From assembly GCA_965218045.1 (NCBI GenBank), contig CBDCJX010000001.1:248001-312000 (forward strand): a stretch of 64,000 bases of DNA, written 5' to 3'. The position numbers and the translations under genes were made by a program. Under the pieces are notes generated by a model that saw nothing but the letters and a program-made list of their open reading frames with translations, was not told the origin of the DNA and did not search any database. This document shows positions 16,631-24,876 of the stretch, piece after piece; the stretch's first letter is position 1, and each line of letters begins with the position of its first letter. Source of the DNA: CAVRCA01 sp965218045 (lineage in GTDB: Bacteria; Pseudomonadota; Alphaproteobacteria; Acetobacterales; Acetobacteraceae).

Positions 16631-17476
16631 CTACCGCGAGGCCAGGGCGGCGGCCAGCTCGCGCCGATCCGCCAAGCCAATTGAGAACGGGCGTCCAGCC
16701 ATCAGCCCGCCATCCACCCCGAGATCCTGACCATTCACCATGCCGGCGGCGTCGCTCGCCAGGAACAGCGCTACCTGCGCGACATCCTCGGGAAGACCGG
16801 CGCGCGGGATCGGCTGTATGCGTGGCAGCAGCCGCTCGAACACGGCCTGGACCGCCGGGCTGCCGCGATCCGCGTCGGCGTCCCCGACGCCCGCCGCCTT
16901 GCCGAAAATCCCCGTGACGATCGGGCCGGGCGAAATGCTGTTCACCCGAATGCCATGTTCACCCAACTCCGCGGCCACCGACCGGGTGAGCTGGATCAAT
17001 GCCGCCTTGGCCGCGGAATAGCTGTGCGCCGAGAAGCCGGCGCGATGCCCGGACACGCTCGCGACATTGATGATGCTGCCGCTCCGCTGACGCAGCATCG
17101 CGGGCGCGGCGTGCTTCATGCAGAGCATCGCGCCGCGTACGTGCACGGCCATGATTGCGTCGAAGTGCTCGACCGTGGTCTCGGCAATGCCGGTCATCAG
17201 CCCAGGCGTTCCGGCGCCATTGACCAGGCAGTCCACGCGGCCGAAGCGAACCAGCGTATCGTCCAGCAAGCTCCTGACGTCGTTCTCGTCGGACACGTCC
17301 GTTCGCCGGAAGTCGGCGGCCGCGCCGAGCCGATTTGCGACGTTCTCGCCCTCGGATTGGCGCCGTGCGGCAAGCATGACGCGAGCGCCCTCCCGGACGA
17401 ACATCTCCGCGACAGCGGCGCCGATTCCGCTCGTCCCGCCTGTGACGATGGCCACCCGGCCTGCCAAACGTGTCAT
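16631..17476 (-). CDS. SDR-family oxidoreductase, classical type
   Basis: A 281-residue short-chain dehydrogenase with all classical elements: TGGTSGIGAAVA at about residues 12-23, the NAG-equivalent NGAGTPG, the catalytic serine in NVASVSGH, and SYSAAKAAL with Tyr and Lys in place. The C-terminal VNGQDLGVDGGLM is standard. The ATG at 17476 is preceded by AAGGAA at a good distance; an upstream in-frame ATG at 17533 reaches into the repeat region and is not preferred. The gene converges on the PEPC homologue with 11 bp between stops. The substrate is unknown. Confidence 0.88.
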   Translation of the reverse strand: MTRLAGRVAIVTGGTSGIGAAVAEMFVREGARVMLAARRQSEGENVANRLGAAADFRRTDVSDENDVRSLLDDTLVRFGRVDCLVNGAGTPGLMTGIAETTVEHFDAIMAVHVRGAMLCMKHAAPAMLRQRSGSIINVASVSGHRAGFSAHSYSAAKAALIQLTRSVAAELGEHGIRVNSISPGPIVTGIFGKAAGVGDADADRGSPAVQAVFERLLPRIQPIPRAGLPEDVAQVALFLASDAAGMVNGQDLGVDGGLMAGRPFSIGLADRRELAAALASR

Positions 17477-17575
17477 GCCGCGTTCCTTGTGCTGTCGGCG
17501 GCCCGTTCTTGCTTGCCCGAGGGAACGGGGCAATTACGCGAGAGGTAATCCTGCTCGTGGCTCCCCGCCCGGTGC

Positions 17576-17674
17576 ATTGTTGCAGGTGCCATTGTTGCAG
17601 GTGCGATTGTTGCAGTTGCGATTGTTGCAGGTGCGATTGTTGCAGTTGCGATTGTTGCAGGTGCGATTGTTGCA
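17576..17674. repeat. Seven-copy 15-bp tandem repeat
   Basis: The core ATTGTTGCAG occurs at 17576, 17591, 17606, 17621, 17636 and 17651, with a last partial copy at 17666, always 15 bp apart. The 5-bp linkers alternate between GTGCG and TTGCG (first linker GTGCC), giving a 30-bp higher-order period. It lies between the divergent SDR gene and a small membrane protein gene. No reading frame is closed by the unit, so it appears as Cys-rich or Asn-rich peptides in translation, but I see no good start or codon signal for a protein. Two lengths of DNA turn per 21 bp do not match the 15-bp period. Confidence 0.9.
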
Positions 17675-17731
17675 ATGGAGCCCGTTTCGGGCCCATGCTC
17701 GGATTGCCGCAAAGGCGTGAGGGCCGAGGCG

Positions 17732-17896
17732 ATGAACGTCCAAGAGCAACCTGAAACCACGGCATCGGACGCGCCAAACCGGACGCACGGGTGGCGCACG
17801 TCCACGCCCCGTTCCGGCCTCGGCGCCGGCGCCTGGCTCTTCGCCGTCTTCGTCGTCGTGATGTTCGCGCTCGGACTGCACTTTTTGTATCAGTGA
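17732..17896 (+). CDS. Small C-tail-anchored membrane protein, function unknown
   Basis: A 54-residue protein with a polar N-terminal part and one C-terminal hydrophobic helix (about residues 34-51, AWLFAVFVVVMFALGLHF). The ATG at 17732 follows a GAGG-rich stretch. Its stop codon overlaps the GTG start of the P1 peptidase gene (GTGA at 17893-17896), which argues that it is translated and coupled to the peptidase. It may anchor or regulate it, but nothing in the sequence proves this. Confidence 0.5.
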   Translation: MNVQEQPETTASDAPNRTHGWRTSTPRSGLGAGAWLFAVFVVVMFALGLHFLYQ

Positions 17897-18915
17897 CGCC
17901 GCCTAAGCATCTGATCGATGTGGCTGGCGTGTCCGTCGGGCACGCCACCGATCTCGCGCTCGGCTCGGGCGTCACCGCGATCCTGTTCGATCGCCCGGCG
18001 ACTGCGTCGGCATGTGTATTGGGCGGCGCCCCTGGCGGGCGGGACACCGGTCTGCTCGACCCGGCGATGACAGTGCAGCAGATCGACGCCCTGGTGCTCT
18101 CGGGCGGGTCGGCGTTCGGCCTGGATGCGGCCGGCGGGGTGCAGGCGGCGCTGCGCGAGGCCGGCCGTGGCTTTGCCGTGGGCGGCGCGATCGTGCCGAT
18201 CGTGCCCCAGGCGATCCTGTTCGACCTGCTCAACGGCGGCGACAAGAATTGGGGACGGGTGCCGCCTTACTGGGAGCTCGGCTACGCCGCTGCTCGCGCG
18301 GCCGGACCGGGCGGGTTCGAGCTGGGCACCGTGGGTGCTGGCACCGGGGCGACGACGGCCACGGTCAAGGGCGGCCTGGGCGCGGCGAGCGGGCGAACCC
18401 CGGCGGGTCATCGTGTGGCCGCCTTGGTCGCGGTGAACGCGCTCGGCTCGCCGCTGGTGGGCGAGGGGCCGCATTTCTGGGCTGCCCCGTTCGAGCAGGA
18501 GGCCGAGTTCGGCGGTCTCGGCTGGCCGGCGCGCATCGGGCCGGAGCATCGGCGATTGCGGGTGAAAGGCGGGCGTGGCACCAGCACGACGATCGGCGTG
18601 GTGGTCACCGATGCCGCCCTCGACAAGGCGCAGGCGTACCGGCTGGCGGTGATGGCGCATGACGGGCTCGCCCGCGCGCTGCTGCCCGCCCACGCGCCGC
18701 TCGACGGCGACACCTTGTTCGCCGCGGCGACCGGCAGGCTCGCGTTGAGCGACACGCTGGCGGAGCAAACCGCGCTGGGCCACGCCGCCGCGATGGTCGT
18801 GGCACGCGCCGTTGCCCGGGGCGTGTTCGCCGCGACCGCGCTGCCGCGACCAGAGGCGCAGCTCGCCTGGCGGGACCGCTTCCCCGCCCCTCGTAGTGGA
18901 AATCCTAATCCCTGA
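17893..18915 (+). CDS. P1-family (DmpA-like) aminopeptidase
   Basis: A 340-residue member of the S58/P1 peptidase family (DmpA-type L-aminopeptidases/D-esterases), which are made as a precursor and cut autocatalytically into two chains to expose an N-terminal nucleophile. Family blocks are VAGVSVGHATDLALGSGVT at the N-terminus, LSGGSAFGLDAAGGVQ near residue 75, GAGTGATTATVKGGLG near residue 150 and STTIGVVVTDAALDKAQ; the likely cleavage is before the Ser/Thr of the last block. The GTG start overlaps the stop of the upstream small membrane protein gene. No signal peptide is seen, so it should be cytoplasmic and cleave short or unusual peptides. Confidence 0.85.
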   Translation: MTPPKHLIDVAGVSVGHATDLALGSGVTAILFDRPATASACVLGGAPGGRDTGLLDPAMTVQQIDALVLSGGSAFGLDAAGGVQAALREAGRGFAVGGAIVPIVPQAILFDLLNGGDKNWGRVPPYWELGYAAARAAGPGGFELGTVGAGTGATTATVKGGLGAASGRTPAGHRVAALVAVNALGSPLVGEGPHFWAAPFEQEAEFGGLGWPARIGPEHRRLRVKGGRGTSTTIGVVVTDAALDKAQAYRLAVMAHDGLARALLPAHAPLDGDTLFAAATGRLALSDTLAEQTALGHAAAMVVARAVARGVFAATALPRPEAQLAWRDRFPAPRSGNPNP

Positions 18916-18932
18916 CTGGCAAGAACAAGCTC

Positions 18933-19667
18933 ATGCGGCTGTTCATCCTGCTTTGCGGCCTCGTGCTCTGGACCGCCGCCAGCGCTGCTCGCGGCGTGCC
19001 GCACTCTGCTCCGTCGCAGCTCTGTCTAAATGCCGTCGCCGCCGCCGAGCACGCACAACGGACCCCCGATCGCCTGCTGGTCTCGATCGGTCGGGTCGAG
19101 AGCGGGCGGCCGGACCCCCGCATCGGGTCGGTGCAACCCTGGCCGTGGACGATCAACGCCGAAGGGCAGGGTCACTTTTTTGACACCAAGGAACAGGCGA
19201 TCGCGGCGGTCGAGGCGTTGCAGGCGCGCGGCGTGCGTTCGATCGATGTCGGATGCATGCAGGTGAACCTGATGCACCACCCGCACGCCTTCGCCTCGCT
19301 CGCCGAGGCGTTCGAGCCGCACGCCAATGCGCGTTACGCCGCCCGCTTCCTGATCGCGCTCCATCGCGAGCTTGGCGATTGGCAGCGGGCGATCGCCGCC
19401 TACCACTCCCAGACCGCCGGGATCGGCACCGATTACGCCCGCCGGGTGTTGGCTGCGTGGGGCCGTTCGCCGGCCGGGTTGCCGCCCGTTTTGGGAGCGG
19501 CAACGGTCTACACCGCGTTTGCCACCAGCCAGTCGCAATACCGCGCCTTCGCGCCGGCCAGCGCGCTGTTCGCCGCCTTCGCCGATCCGGCAACCCTGCC
19601 GCTCACCCTGCGCGGCTACGGCGGCCTGCCGGATCGTGAGGCGAGGGGCCGCGAATACCGGCGCTGA
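18933..19667 (+). CDS. Secreted lytic transglycosylase (SLT/lysozyme fold)
   Basis: A 244-residue protein with an N-terminal signal peptide (RLFILLCGLVLWTAASAARG) and a transglycosylase-SLT domain. The catalytic glutamate is in SIGRVESGRPD, followed by PWPWTINAEGQGHFF, SIDVGCMQVNLMHHP and AIAAYHSQT, the conserved blocks of this family that cleaves peptidoglycan glycan strands. It resembles the protein at 42396-43187 strongly across the same blocks. Such small periplasmic enzymes often serve secretion systems or flagella, but no such genes are nearby. It is 17 bp downstream of the P1 peptidase gene, so cotranscription is possible. Confidence 0.88.
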   Translation: MRLFILLCGLVLWTAASAARGVPHSAPSQLCLNAVAAAEHAQRTPDRLLVSIGRVESGRPDPRIGSVQPWPWTINAEGQGHFFDTKEQAIAAVEALQARGVRSIDVGCMQVNLMHHPHAFASLAEAFEPHANARYAARFLIALHRELGDWQRAIAAYHSQTAGIGTDYARRVLAAWGRSPAGLPPVLGAATVYTAFATSQSQYRAFAPASALFAAFADPATLPLTLRGYGGLPDREARGREYRR

Positions 19668-19758
19668 GCGTGCCTGATCCCCCGCCTGGAAACATGGGCG
19701 GCGAACGATCGCTCCGTGGCCGCGTTCTGCACGCACAACAACCCTTCTAGGAGGAGAG

Positions 19759-20085
19759 ATGAGAGCGTTTGTACTGGGCCTGGCAGCGGCAAGTCTCGCC
19801 GCAAGCATGGCGGTGGCTCAGACCACGAAGGATACGGGAGCAGCGTCGGGCAACAACAACCAGGCGGTCGCGACGACCGATGCGAACGCACCACAGCCCG
19901 CCCATGGCTCGAACAGCTTCACCGAGGGTCAGGCGAAGGACCGGCTCGAAAAGGATGGCGGCTTCAGCAACGTCACAGGGCTGATGAAGGACAAGAACGG
20001 CGTGTGGCGCGGTCACGCGCAGAAGGCCGGTCAGCCGGTGAGCGTCTGGCTCGACTACAAGGGTAACGTCGGCAGCGGCACCTAA
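19759..20085 (+). CDS. Small secreted protein with a PepSY-like region
   Basis: A 108-residue protein with a signal peptide (MRAFVLGLAAASLAASMAVAQ), an Asn/Ala/Thr-rich linker and a C-terminal half (SFTEGQAKDRLEKDGGFSN ... VWRGHAQKAGQPVSVWLDYKGNV) that resembles the PepSY fold in pattern: helix, then two strands. AGGAGAG lies 5 bases before the ATG at 19759. It should be periplasmic. PepSY-like proteins often inhibit or sense; no partner is evident here beyond a stress-type protein gene 67 bp downstream. Confidence 0.7.
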   Translation: MRAFVLGLAAASLAASMAVAQTTKDTGAASGNNNQAVATTDANAPQPAHGSNSFTEGQAKDRLEKDGGFSNVTGLMKDKNGVWRGHAQKAGQPVSVWLDYKGNVGSGT

Positions 20086-20152
20086 GCCGTTCGGACGGCA
20101 AGACGCGGCCGAGTTGGCCGGACCTAGTCCAACGAAATCAGGAGAGATGCAC

Positions 20153-20752
20153 ATGGCACAGCGCACCGTCGCACGCATGTACGACAGCTACGATGTCGCG
20201 GCCCAGGTGGTCAGTGACCTCGAGACGGGGGGAATCCCGCACTCCGACATCAGCATCGTGTCCAACGATGCACGCCACCGCGAAACCACGGCGACCGAGG
20301 GCGACGCCGCCAGCGGCGCCGGCGCCGGGGCGTCGGTCGGCACCTTGATCGGGGGTGGTGCCGGGTTGCTGGCGGGCATCGGCGCGCTGGCGATCCCTGG
20401 CGTCGGGCCGGTGATCGCGGCGGGCTGGTTGATCGCAACGCTCACCGGCGCCGGGGTCGGCGCGGCCGCGGGCGGTCTGATCGGGTCGCTGACCGGGGCG
20501 GGCGTGAGCGAGGAGGAGGCCAACGTCTATGGCGAGGGTGTCCGTCGCGGCGGCACCCTGGTCACGGTCCGCTGCGAGGAGTCGGAAGCCGAGCGTGCCA
20601 CCTCGATCATGGCGAAGGGCGGGCCGGTCGACTGGCAGCAGCGCGGCGCCGAGTACCGCCAGGGCGGCTGGACGCGGTTCGACCAGACCGCCGGCCCCCG
20701 CACCGACGCCTCGACGGCAATCCCGGCGGTTCCGCCGGTGCCGCCGGCGTAG
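20153..20752 (+). CDS. General stress protein 17M-like domain protein with glycine zipper
   Basis: A 199-residue protein. The N-terminus (RTVARMYDSYDVAAQVVSDLETGG) matches the general stress protein 17M-like (YflT) domain. A central glycine-zipper segment (about residues 50-118: GAGAGASVGTLIGGGAGLL and GVGAAAGGLIGSLTGAG) can insert into or associate with membranes, and a second small domain follows (ANVYGEGVRRGGTLVTV). The tail is Pro-rich. I chose the ATG at 20153 because GGAGAG lies 6 bases before it; the ATG at 20147 overlaps that site. A role in osmotic or oxidative stress is inferred from the family. Confidence 0.75.
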   Translation: MAQRTVARMYDSYDVAAQVVSDLETGGIPHSDISIVSNDARHRETTATEGDAASGAGAGASVGTLIGGGAGLLAGIGALAIPGVGPVIAAGWLIATLTGAGVGAAAGGLIGSLTGAGVSEEEANVYGEGVRRGGTLVTVRCEESEAERATSIMAKGGPVDWQQRGAEYRQGGWTRFDQTAGPRTDASTAIPAVPPVPPA

Positions 20753-20765
20753 GAGAGCGCGACAG

Positions 20766-20801
20766 CCCGCGCCGACCGGGAGAACACTCGGCCGGTGCGG
20801 G
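20766..20801. terminator. Bidirectional hairpin between convergent genes
   Basis: CCCGCGCCGACCG (20766-20778) and CGGCCGGTGCGGG (20789-20801) pair with one G-U and one mismatch across a 10-base loop. It lies in the 54-bp gap between the stress protein gene and the convergent MmgE/PrpD gene. There is no T-run, so it would act as a strong stem or 3' end stabiliser rather than a classic intrinsic terminator. Confidence 0.5.
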
Positions 20802-20806
20802 CCAGC

Positions 20807-22171
20807 CTAGCTCAGGCTACGCACCAGTTCCGCCGCGTCGGGGAGGGTTTCGAGCGTCCCCAAGCGGTGGAGCGTGCGGTCGACCAATGCCGCTTCGGGC
20901 GGACGAGCGGCGTTGGCCGCGCAATCGGCGAATTTCGCGGCTCGCTGCGCTTCGGTCAGCGGCCGGTCGGGTGCGCCAAGCGGGGCCGTGGTCTCGCGAG
21001 TCGCGCTGCGCCCATCGCGGGTGCGCACGGTCAGCGTGGCCCAGTCGCGTGGCTTGCCGTCGACCGATGTGCCGCGCATCAGGGCCGCGAGGGCGAGTGG
21101 GGCGGGCGCGTCGACCGCCGCGACCTCGGCGATCCCGACGCGGCCGTGCAGCAGCGCGAGTCCGACCAGGAACGGCAAGCTGAACTGTGCCTCGACGATG
21201 TGGCTCGGACGCTGCTTCGCCGGGCCACCCTCGAACTGGTCGCGATACGTCGCCGGGCCGAGGGCGGCGGTGATCTCGGCAATGTCCGCGACCTGGGTGA
21301 TGCCAAGCTCGTCGCGGATCGCGAGGGCCGCATCGAGTGCCGCGTGCAGCGGTCGGCCGCACGGGTAGGGTTTCAGGCTCAACCCGTCCCCCCGGAACGC
21401 GCTGCCGAGCGCCTCGGTGAGCGGTGCGAGGTCGTAGCCGCCGGGCTGGTAGAGCTCGAAGAAGCCGAAGCGTCCCGCCAAGGTGCCTTGCGTGCCGGTG
21501 AAATCCTCGGCGGCCAGCAGCGCGGCGATGGTGCCGTCGCGTGCGGCCTGGCCGGCTTGCAGCCGCTTGGTGAGCGCGCCGTCGAGAATGCACTGGCGAC
21601 TGCCGGAGGCGAAGCTCAGCGCGATGCCGAGCGCGTGCTCCATCTGGTCGGCGGTCAGGCCGATGAGCTTGCCGGCAGCGGCGGCTGCGCCGAACACGCC
21701 GATCGCGCCGGTGCGATGCCAGCCGCGATCCACCGTCGCGGCGATCGCGATGCGGCACGACACGTCAAGCCCAAGCGCCACCGCGAGCAGCAGGTCGCGC
21801 CCCGGCGTGGTGCCGCGCATCTCGGCGACCGCGAGGCTGGCGGCCAGCACGGACACGCCGGGGTGGATCGAGCCGCCGTGGTCGAGCGTATCGTCGAAAT
21901 CCAGCGCGTGGCCCATCGCCGCGTTGATCAGTGCCGCTTCCGGGGCCGGCAGGCGCTCACCGTGCAGCAGCACGGTGCTTTCGGTGGCACCGCCCCAGCG
22001 CTCGGCGAGCTTGCGCAACGCGGGGATACCCGGCGCGCCGCTGCCACCCAACATGCAGCCAAACGTGTCGGCGATATCGCGCTTGGTCGCCTCGACCGTC
22101 GCGGCGGGCAGGTCGGTGAAGCGGGTGCGATGCACGTGCTCGGCAAGCGCGCGGGCGGGGTCGGCGACCAT
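20807..22171 (-). CDS. MmgE/PrpD family protein
   Basis: A 454-residue protein of the MmgE/PrpD family, which includes 2-methylcitrate dehydratase and cis-aconitate decarboxylase. Conserved parts are DTFGCMLGGSGAPG near residue 38, NAAMGHALDFDDTLDHGGSIHPGV split around residue 90 (the DFDD block) and KPYPCGRPLHAALD near residue 290. It should eliminate or decarboxylate a tricarboxylate-type acid. The ATG at 22171 is where homology starts; the frame extends upstream over the end of the acyl-CoA dehydrogenase gene. It is the last gene of a minus-strand operon with an LLM oxidoreductase and an acyl-CoA dehydrogenase-like protein, so its substrate may be the product of those two. Confidence 0.88.
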   Translation of the reverse strand: MVADPARALAEHVHRTRFTDLPAATVEATKRDIADTFGCMLGGSGAPGIPALRKLAERWGGATESTVLLHGERLPAPEAALINAAMGHALDFDDTLDHGGSIHPGVSVLAASLAVAEMRGTTPGRDLLLAVALGLDVSCRIAIAATVDRGWHRTGAIGVFGAAAAAGKLIGLTADQMEHALGIALSFASGSRQCILDGALTKRLQAGQAARDGTIAALLAAEDFTGTQGTLAGRFGFFELYQPGGYDLAPLTEALGSAFRGDGLSLKPYPCGRPLHAALDAALAIRDELGITQVADIAEITAALGPATYRDQFEGGPAKQRPSHIVEAQFSLPFLVGLALLHGRVGIAEVAAVDAPAPLALAALMRGTSVDGKPRDWATLTVRTRDGRSATRETTAPLGAPDRPLTEAQRAAKFADCAANAARPPEAALVDRTLHRLGTLETLPDAAELVRSLS

Positions 22172-22230
22172 GCCTGTCAGCTCGCCTCGAAGCCGCTGGG
22201 CGCGAGTCTCATGACGCTCTCCATTCCATC

Positions 22231-23391
22231 CTAGATCCCAAGCGCCGCGCGACCGGCGGTGCTCAAAATCGTGTCGTTCTGCGGCGTGTGGACGCGGCTG
22301 CACAGCACGTCGCGATAATGTCGCTCCAGCGGGTTGGCGCGGCTCAGGCCGGGATTGCCGACCAGCTCCATCGCGTGGCCGACCGCGGCGATGGCGTTGT
22401 TGGTGGCGGTGTATTTCACCAGGTTCGCCTCGGTCGACGCGATCCCCTCGAGATCGAGCTCGGCCCGTTCGGTCAGCGCGTCGATCACCATCCGGCTCAC
22501 CCCGAGCAACGCCTCGATGCGGCCGACTGCCTCATGGAAGCGCGGCAGGGTGGCGAGTGCTGCGCCGAGATTGGCCGGCTTGCGTTCATGCAGGTAGCAG
22601 ACGAGCCAGTCCCGCGCGGCGCGCGCGACGCCGTCATAGAGCGCGCCGACGGAGACGTTGTTCCACACCGTCACGATCAGGTCGCGGCCCGCCCATTCCT
22701 GCGGCGCGCGCAGATCGAGCGCGTGGTCGGCCGGGATCGTTACGCCCTCGAACACCACGTCGTGGCTGCCCGAAGCGCGCATCCCCATATGGTCCCAGGT
22801 CTCCTCGATGCGCAGGCCGGGCCGGTCCATCGGCACCAAAAACTGGCCGACCAGCGGCGGATCGTCGTCGGTGCGCGCCCAGACGATGCCGTAGCGCAGG
22901 ATCGGGCTGCCGGTGCTGTAGATCTTGCGCCCATCGAGGCGCCAGCCCGCTTGCGTGCGCGTCGCGGTCGTCGCCGGAAGACCGCCGCGGGCGGGGGTGC
23001 CGAGCTCCGGCTCGACGCGCATCGCGTTGACCAGCGCGATGCCGGTTCGGCCTTCGTTCAGGATGCGCTCGCGGATCGGCGCGGCGATGCGCGGCGAGCG
23101 CAGCAGGCCGGCGAGCTGCAAATAGTGCATCAGCAGCACCAATGCGGTCGAGGCGTCGCCGCCCGCAATTGTGCTGGTCACCTCGACGATGTCGCGCAGG
23201 CCGCCGCCGAGGCCGCCGAGCTCGGTCGGCACCACGAGGTTGAGCAGCCCGGCCCGATGCAACGCGTCGAAATTCTCGAACGGAAACGATCCTTCCCGAT
23301 CGTGCCGCGCGGCGCGGGTGGCGAAATCGGCCGCCAGCGCGCCGGCGATCCTCCCCAGTCGCCTCGACGCCCCGCGATCATCTCCGTCCAT
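22231..23391 (-). CDS. Acyl-CoA dehydrogenase-family flavoprotein of the DszC/SfnB type
   Basis: A 386-residue protein with the acyl-CoA dehydrogenase fold: VPTELGGLGGGLRDIVEVT near residue 55, NAMRVEPELGTPARGG, WDHMGMRASGSHDVVFEG and the C-terminal GNPGLSRANPLERHYRDVLCSRVHTPQND. The C-terminal block with R-D-V and H-T-P-Q is typical of the flavin-dependent monooxygenase branch (DszC, SfnB) and there is no YEGT catalytic glutamate motif. It is therefore more likely to oxygenate a substrate with FMNH2 than to dehydrogenate an acyl-CoA. It is 14 bp downstream of the LLM gene; an in-frame ATG at 23442 would overlap that gene and is rejected. Confidence 0.85.
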   Translation of the reverse strand: MDGDDRGASRRLGRIAGALAADFATRAARHDREGSFPFENFDALHRAGLLNLVVPTELGGLGGGLRDIVEVTSTIAGGDASTALVLLMHYLQLAGLLRSPRIAAPIRERILNEGRTGIALVNAMRVEPELGTPARGGLPATTATRTQAGWRLDGRKIYSTGSPILRYGIVWARTDDDPPLVGQFLVPMDRPGLRIEETWDHMGMRASGSHDVVFEGVTIPADHALDLRAPQEWAGRDLIVTVWNNVSVGALYDGVARAARDWLVCYLHERKPANLGAALATLPRFHEAVGRIEALLGVSRMVIDALTERAELDLEGIASTEANLVKYTATNNAIAAVGHAMELVGNPGLSRANPLERHYRDVLCSRVHTPQNDTILSTAGRAALGI

Positions 23392-23405
23392 GCCCGCCCA
23401 ACCCC

Positions 23406-24275
23406 CTAAAGCGACGCGTATTTGTCGATCGTATCGCGCCACTCGCCCAGGCTGTCCGGCCCGGACACCCGGCGCGCCAGGCCGAAATTGGCCATCACCG
23501 GGACCAGCACCCGGCTCACGCCGATCTCCGCGAGCCTGGGCAGCTCGTCGAGATCCTCGGGCAAGCTGGTGGTGACCTCCACGGCGGCGGGGTCGCGGCC
23601 ATGTTGCTCGGCGGTGCGGCGTACCAGGTCGATCAGTTCCCGCGACGCGCCGCGCGCGGGGAAGAAGCCGTCGCCCAGCCGCCCCGCGCGCTTCGCCGCC
23701 GCCGGCGAGTGGCCGCCGATGATTACCGGCACGCTGCCGTTCACCGGCTTGGGTCGCATGTAGGCGTCCTTGAACCGGAAGAATTGGCCCTCGAAGCTCG
23801 GCCGGTCGGCGGACCAGAACTCGCGCATCACCTTGATATACTCATCGCACCGCTTGCCGCGCTCTTCGAACACCGCGCCGATCACGTCGAATTCTTCGCG
23901 CAGCCAGCCGACACCGACCCCGAGCAGTACCCGCCCCGATGACATCGCATCCAAGGTGGCGACCTGCTTGGCGGTGATGACCGGGTTGTGCTGCGACAGG
24001 ATCAACACCCCGGTGCCGAGCTTGATCCGACTGGTCGCGGCGGCGACATAGGCCATCCAGATCAGCGGGTCGGGGAGCACGAAATCGCCCTCGCCACCGG
24101 GCAGCTTGCCATCGGTCGCGTAGGGGTAGGCGGACTGGTAGCCGTGCGGAACCACCGTGTGCTCGACCGTCCACGCCGAGTCGAAGCCGGCGGCCTCGGC
24201 GGCCTGCACCAGCTCCACCGCGCGCGCCGGCTCCGTGTACGGACCGGTGTTGCAGTAGCGCAATCCGAATTTCAT
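23406..24275 (-). CDS. LLM-class F420-dependent-type oxidoreductase (TIGR03619-like)
   Basis: A 289-residue luciferase-like protein whose stretches FGLRYCNTGPYTEPARAVE, VQAAEAAGFDSAWTVEHTVVP, TGVLILSQHNPVITAKQVATLD and GVGWLREEFDVIGAVFEERGK match the subfamily annotated as F420-dependent or flavin-dependent oxidoreductase. F420 use cannot be proved from sequence, and proteobacteria often lack F420, so FMN is possible. The ATG at 24275 has GGGGAGGCAGG just upstream. It is the first gene of the operon LLM / DszC-like / MmgE-PrpD, and is divergent from the MaoC operon 98 bp away. Confidence 0.88.
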   Translation of the reverse strand: MKFGLRYCNTGPYTEPARAVELVQAAEAAGFDSAWTVEHTVVPHGYQSAYPYATDGKLPGGEGDFVLPDPLIWMAYVAAATSRIKLGTGVLILSQHNPVITAKQVATLDAMSSGRVLLGVGVGWLREEFDVIGAVFEERGKRCDEYIKVMREFWSADRPSFEGQFFRFKDAYMRPKPVNGSVPVIIGGHSPAAAKRAGRLGDGFFPARGASRELIDLVRRTAEQHGRDPAAVEVTTSLPEDLDELPRLAEIGVSRVLVPVMANFGLARRVSGPDSLGEWRDTIDKYASL

Positions 24276-24315
24276 CCGCCTGCCTCCCCGTGGCTTGCCC
24301 GACAAGCGTGCCCGC

Positions 24316-24333
24316 TTGACGGACCCTGGTCAA
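24316..24333. promoter_or_regulatory. Possible operator between two divergent operons
   Basis: TTGAC-N8-GTCAA (24316-24320 and 24329-24333) is a 5-bp-arm dyad in the 98-bp gap between the LLM and MaoC operons. Its left arm TTGAC could also be a -35 element for the plus strand. A dyad in such a gap is a good place for a repressor; the short arms make it weak evidence. Confidence 0.25.
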
Positions 24334-24373
24334 AGCCTGTCCTCTGTGGCATCGGCCCAACGAAACGTGGAGG

Positions 24374-24865
24374 ATGCGCCCCTTGGCGAAGATCACCTTT
24401 CCTGTCGAAGCCACGCATATCATGATGTTTGCGCGCGCGGTCGGCGACGAGAACCCGGTCTATCACGATGCGCAAGCGGCCAAGCAGACCGAGGCGGGCG
24501 GGGTCATCGCGCCGCCGACCTTCCCCCAGGCGGTGGCGCAGTTCGACCCGGAGTACCATCTGCGTCCGAAAGTCGGCCAGAAATGGTTCGGCTCGGCCAA
24601 GGGACCAAGCGGGGTCGACGAGAAGCCCTCCTCCAGCGGCGGTCTGCACGCCGAGCAGCATTTCGAATATCACCGCCCGCTGCGCCCGGGCGATGTGCTC
24701 TCGGTCGAGACCAAGCCCGGCAACAGCTGGGAGAAGGAAAGCAAGCGTGCCGGCAAGCTGATGTTCACCGAGCGGGTGACCGAGTACCGCGACCAGAAGG
24801 GCGAGCTGGTCGTCACCGCGCGCAGCGTGGGCGTGCGGACCGAGCGTCCCGTGGACGCAGGCTGA
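24374..24865 (+). CDS. MaoC-type N-terminal dehydratase domain protein (HadA-like)
   Basis: A 163-residue hot-dog-fold protein of the MaoC dehydratase N-terminal type. Motifs include FARAVGDENPVYHDAQAAK, GGVIAPPTFPQAV and the helix-strand region LHAEQHFEYHRPLRPGDVLSVET. This half does not carry the catalytic His/Asp motif of full hydratases; it normally pairs with a HadB-type subunit. That subunit lies 11 bp downstream (24877-25299). HadA/HadB pairs, best known from mycobacterial fatty-acid elongation, dehydrate (R)-3-hydroxyacyl thioesters. Here the pair heads a four-gene operon with a methyltransferase and a lactonase-type protein. Confidence 0.85.
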   Translation: MRPLAKITFPVEATHIMMFARAVGDENPVYHDAQAAKQTEAGGVIAPPTFPQAVAQFDPEYHLRPKVGQKWFGSAKGPSGVDEKPSSSGGLHAEQHFEYHRPLRPGDVLSVETKPGNSWEKESKRAGKLMFTERVTEYRDQKGELVVTARSVGVRTERPVDAG

Positions 24866-24876
24866 AGGAGGCGGAC

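Noticed and set aside
17576..17674. CRISPR array
   Set aside because: Repeats are 15 bp and contiguous with 5-bp linkers, no variable spacers, no cas genes.
17470..17754. Cys-rich open frame across the 15-bp repeats (CCRCDCC-type)
   Set aside because: Its cysteines come only from the repeat unit; no ribosome site, no family, and the other frames are also open.
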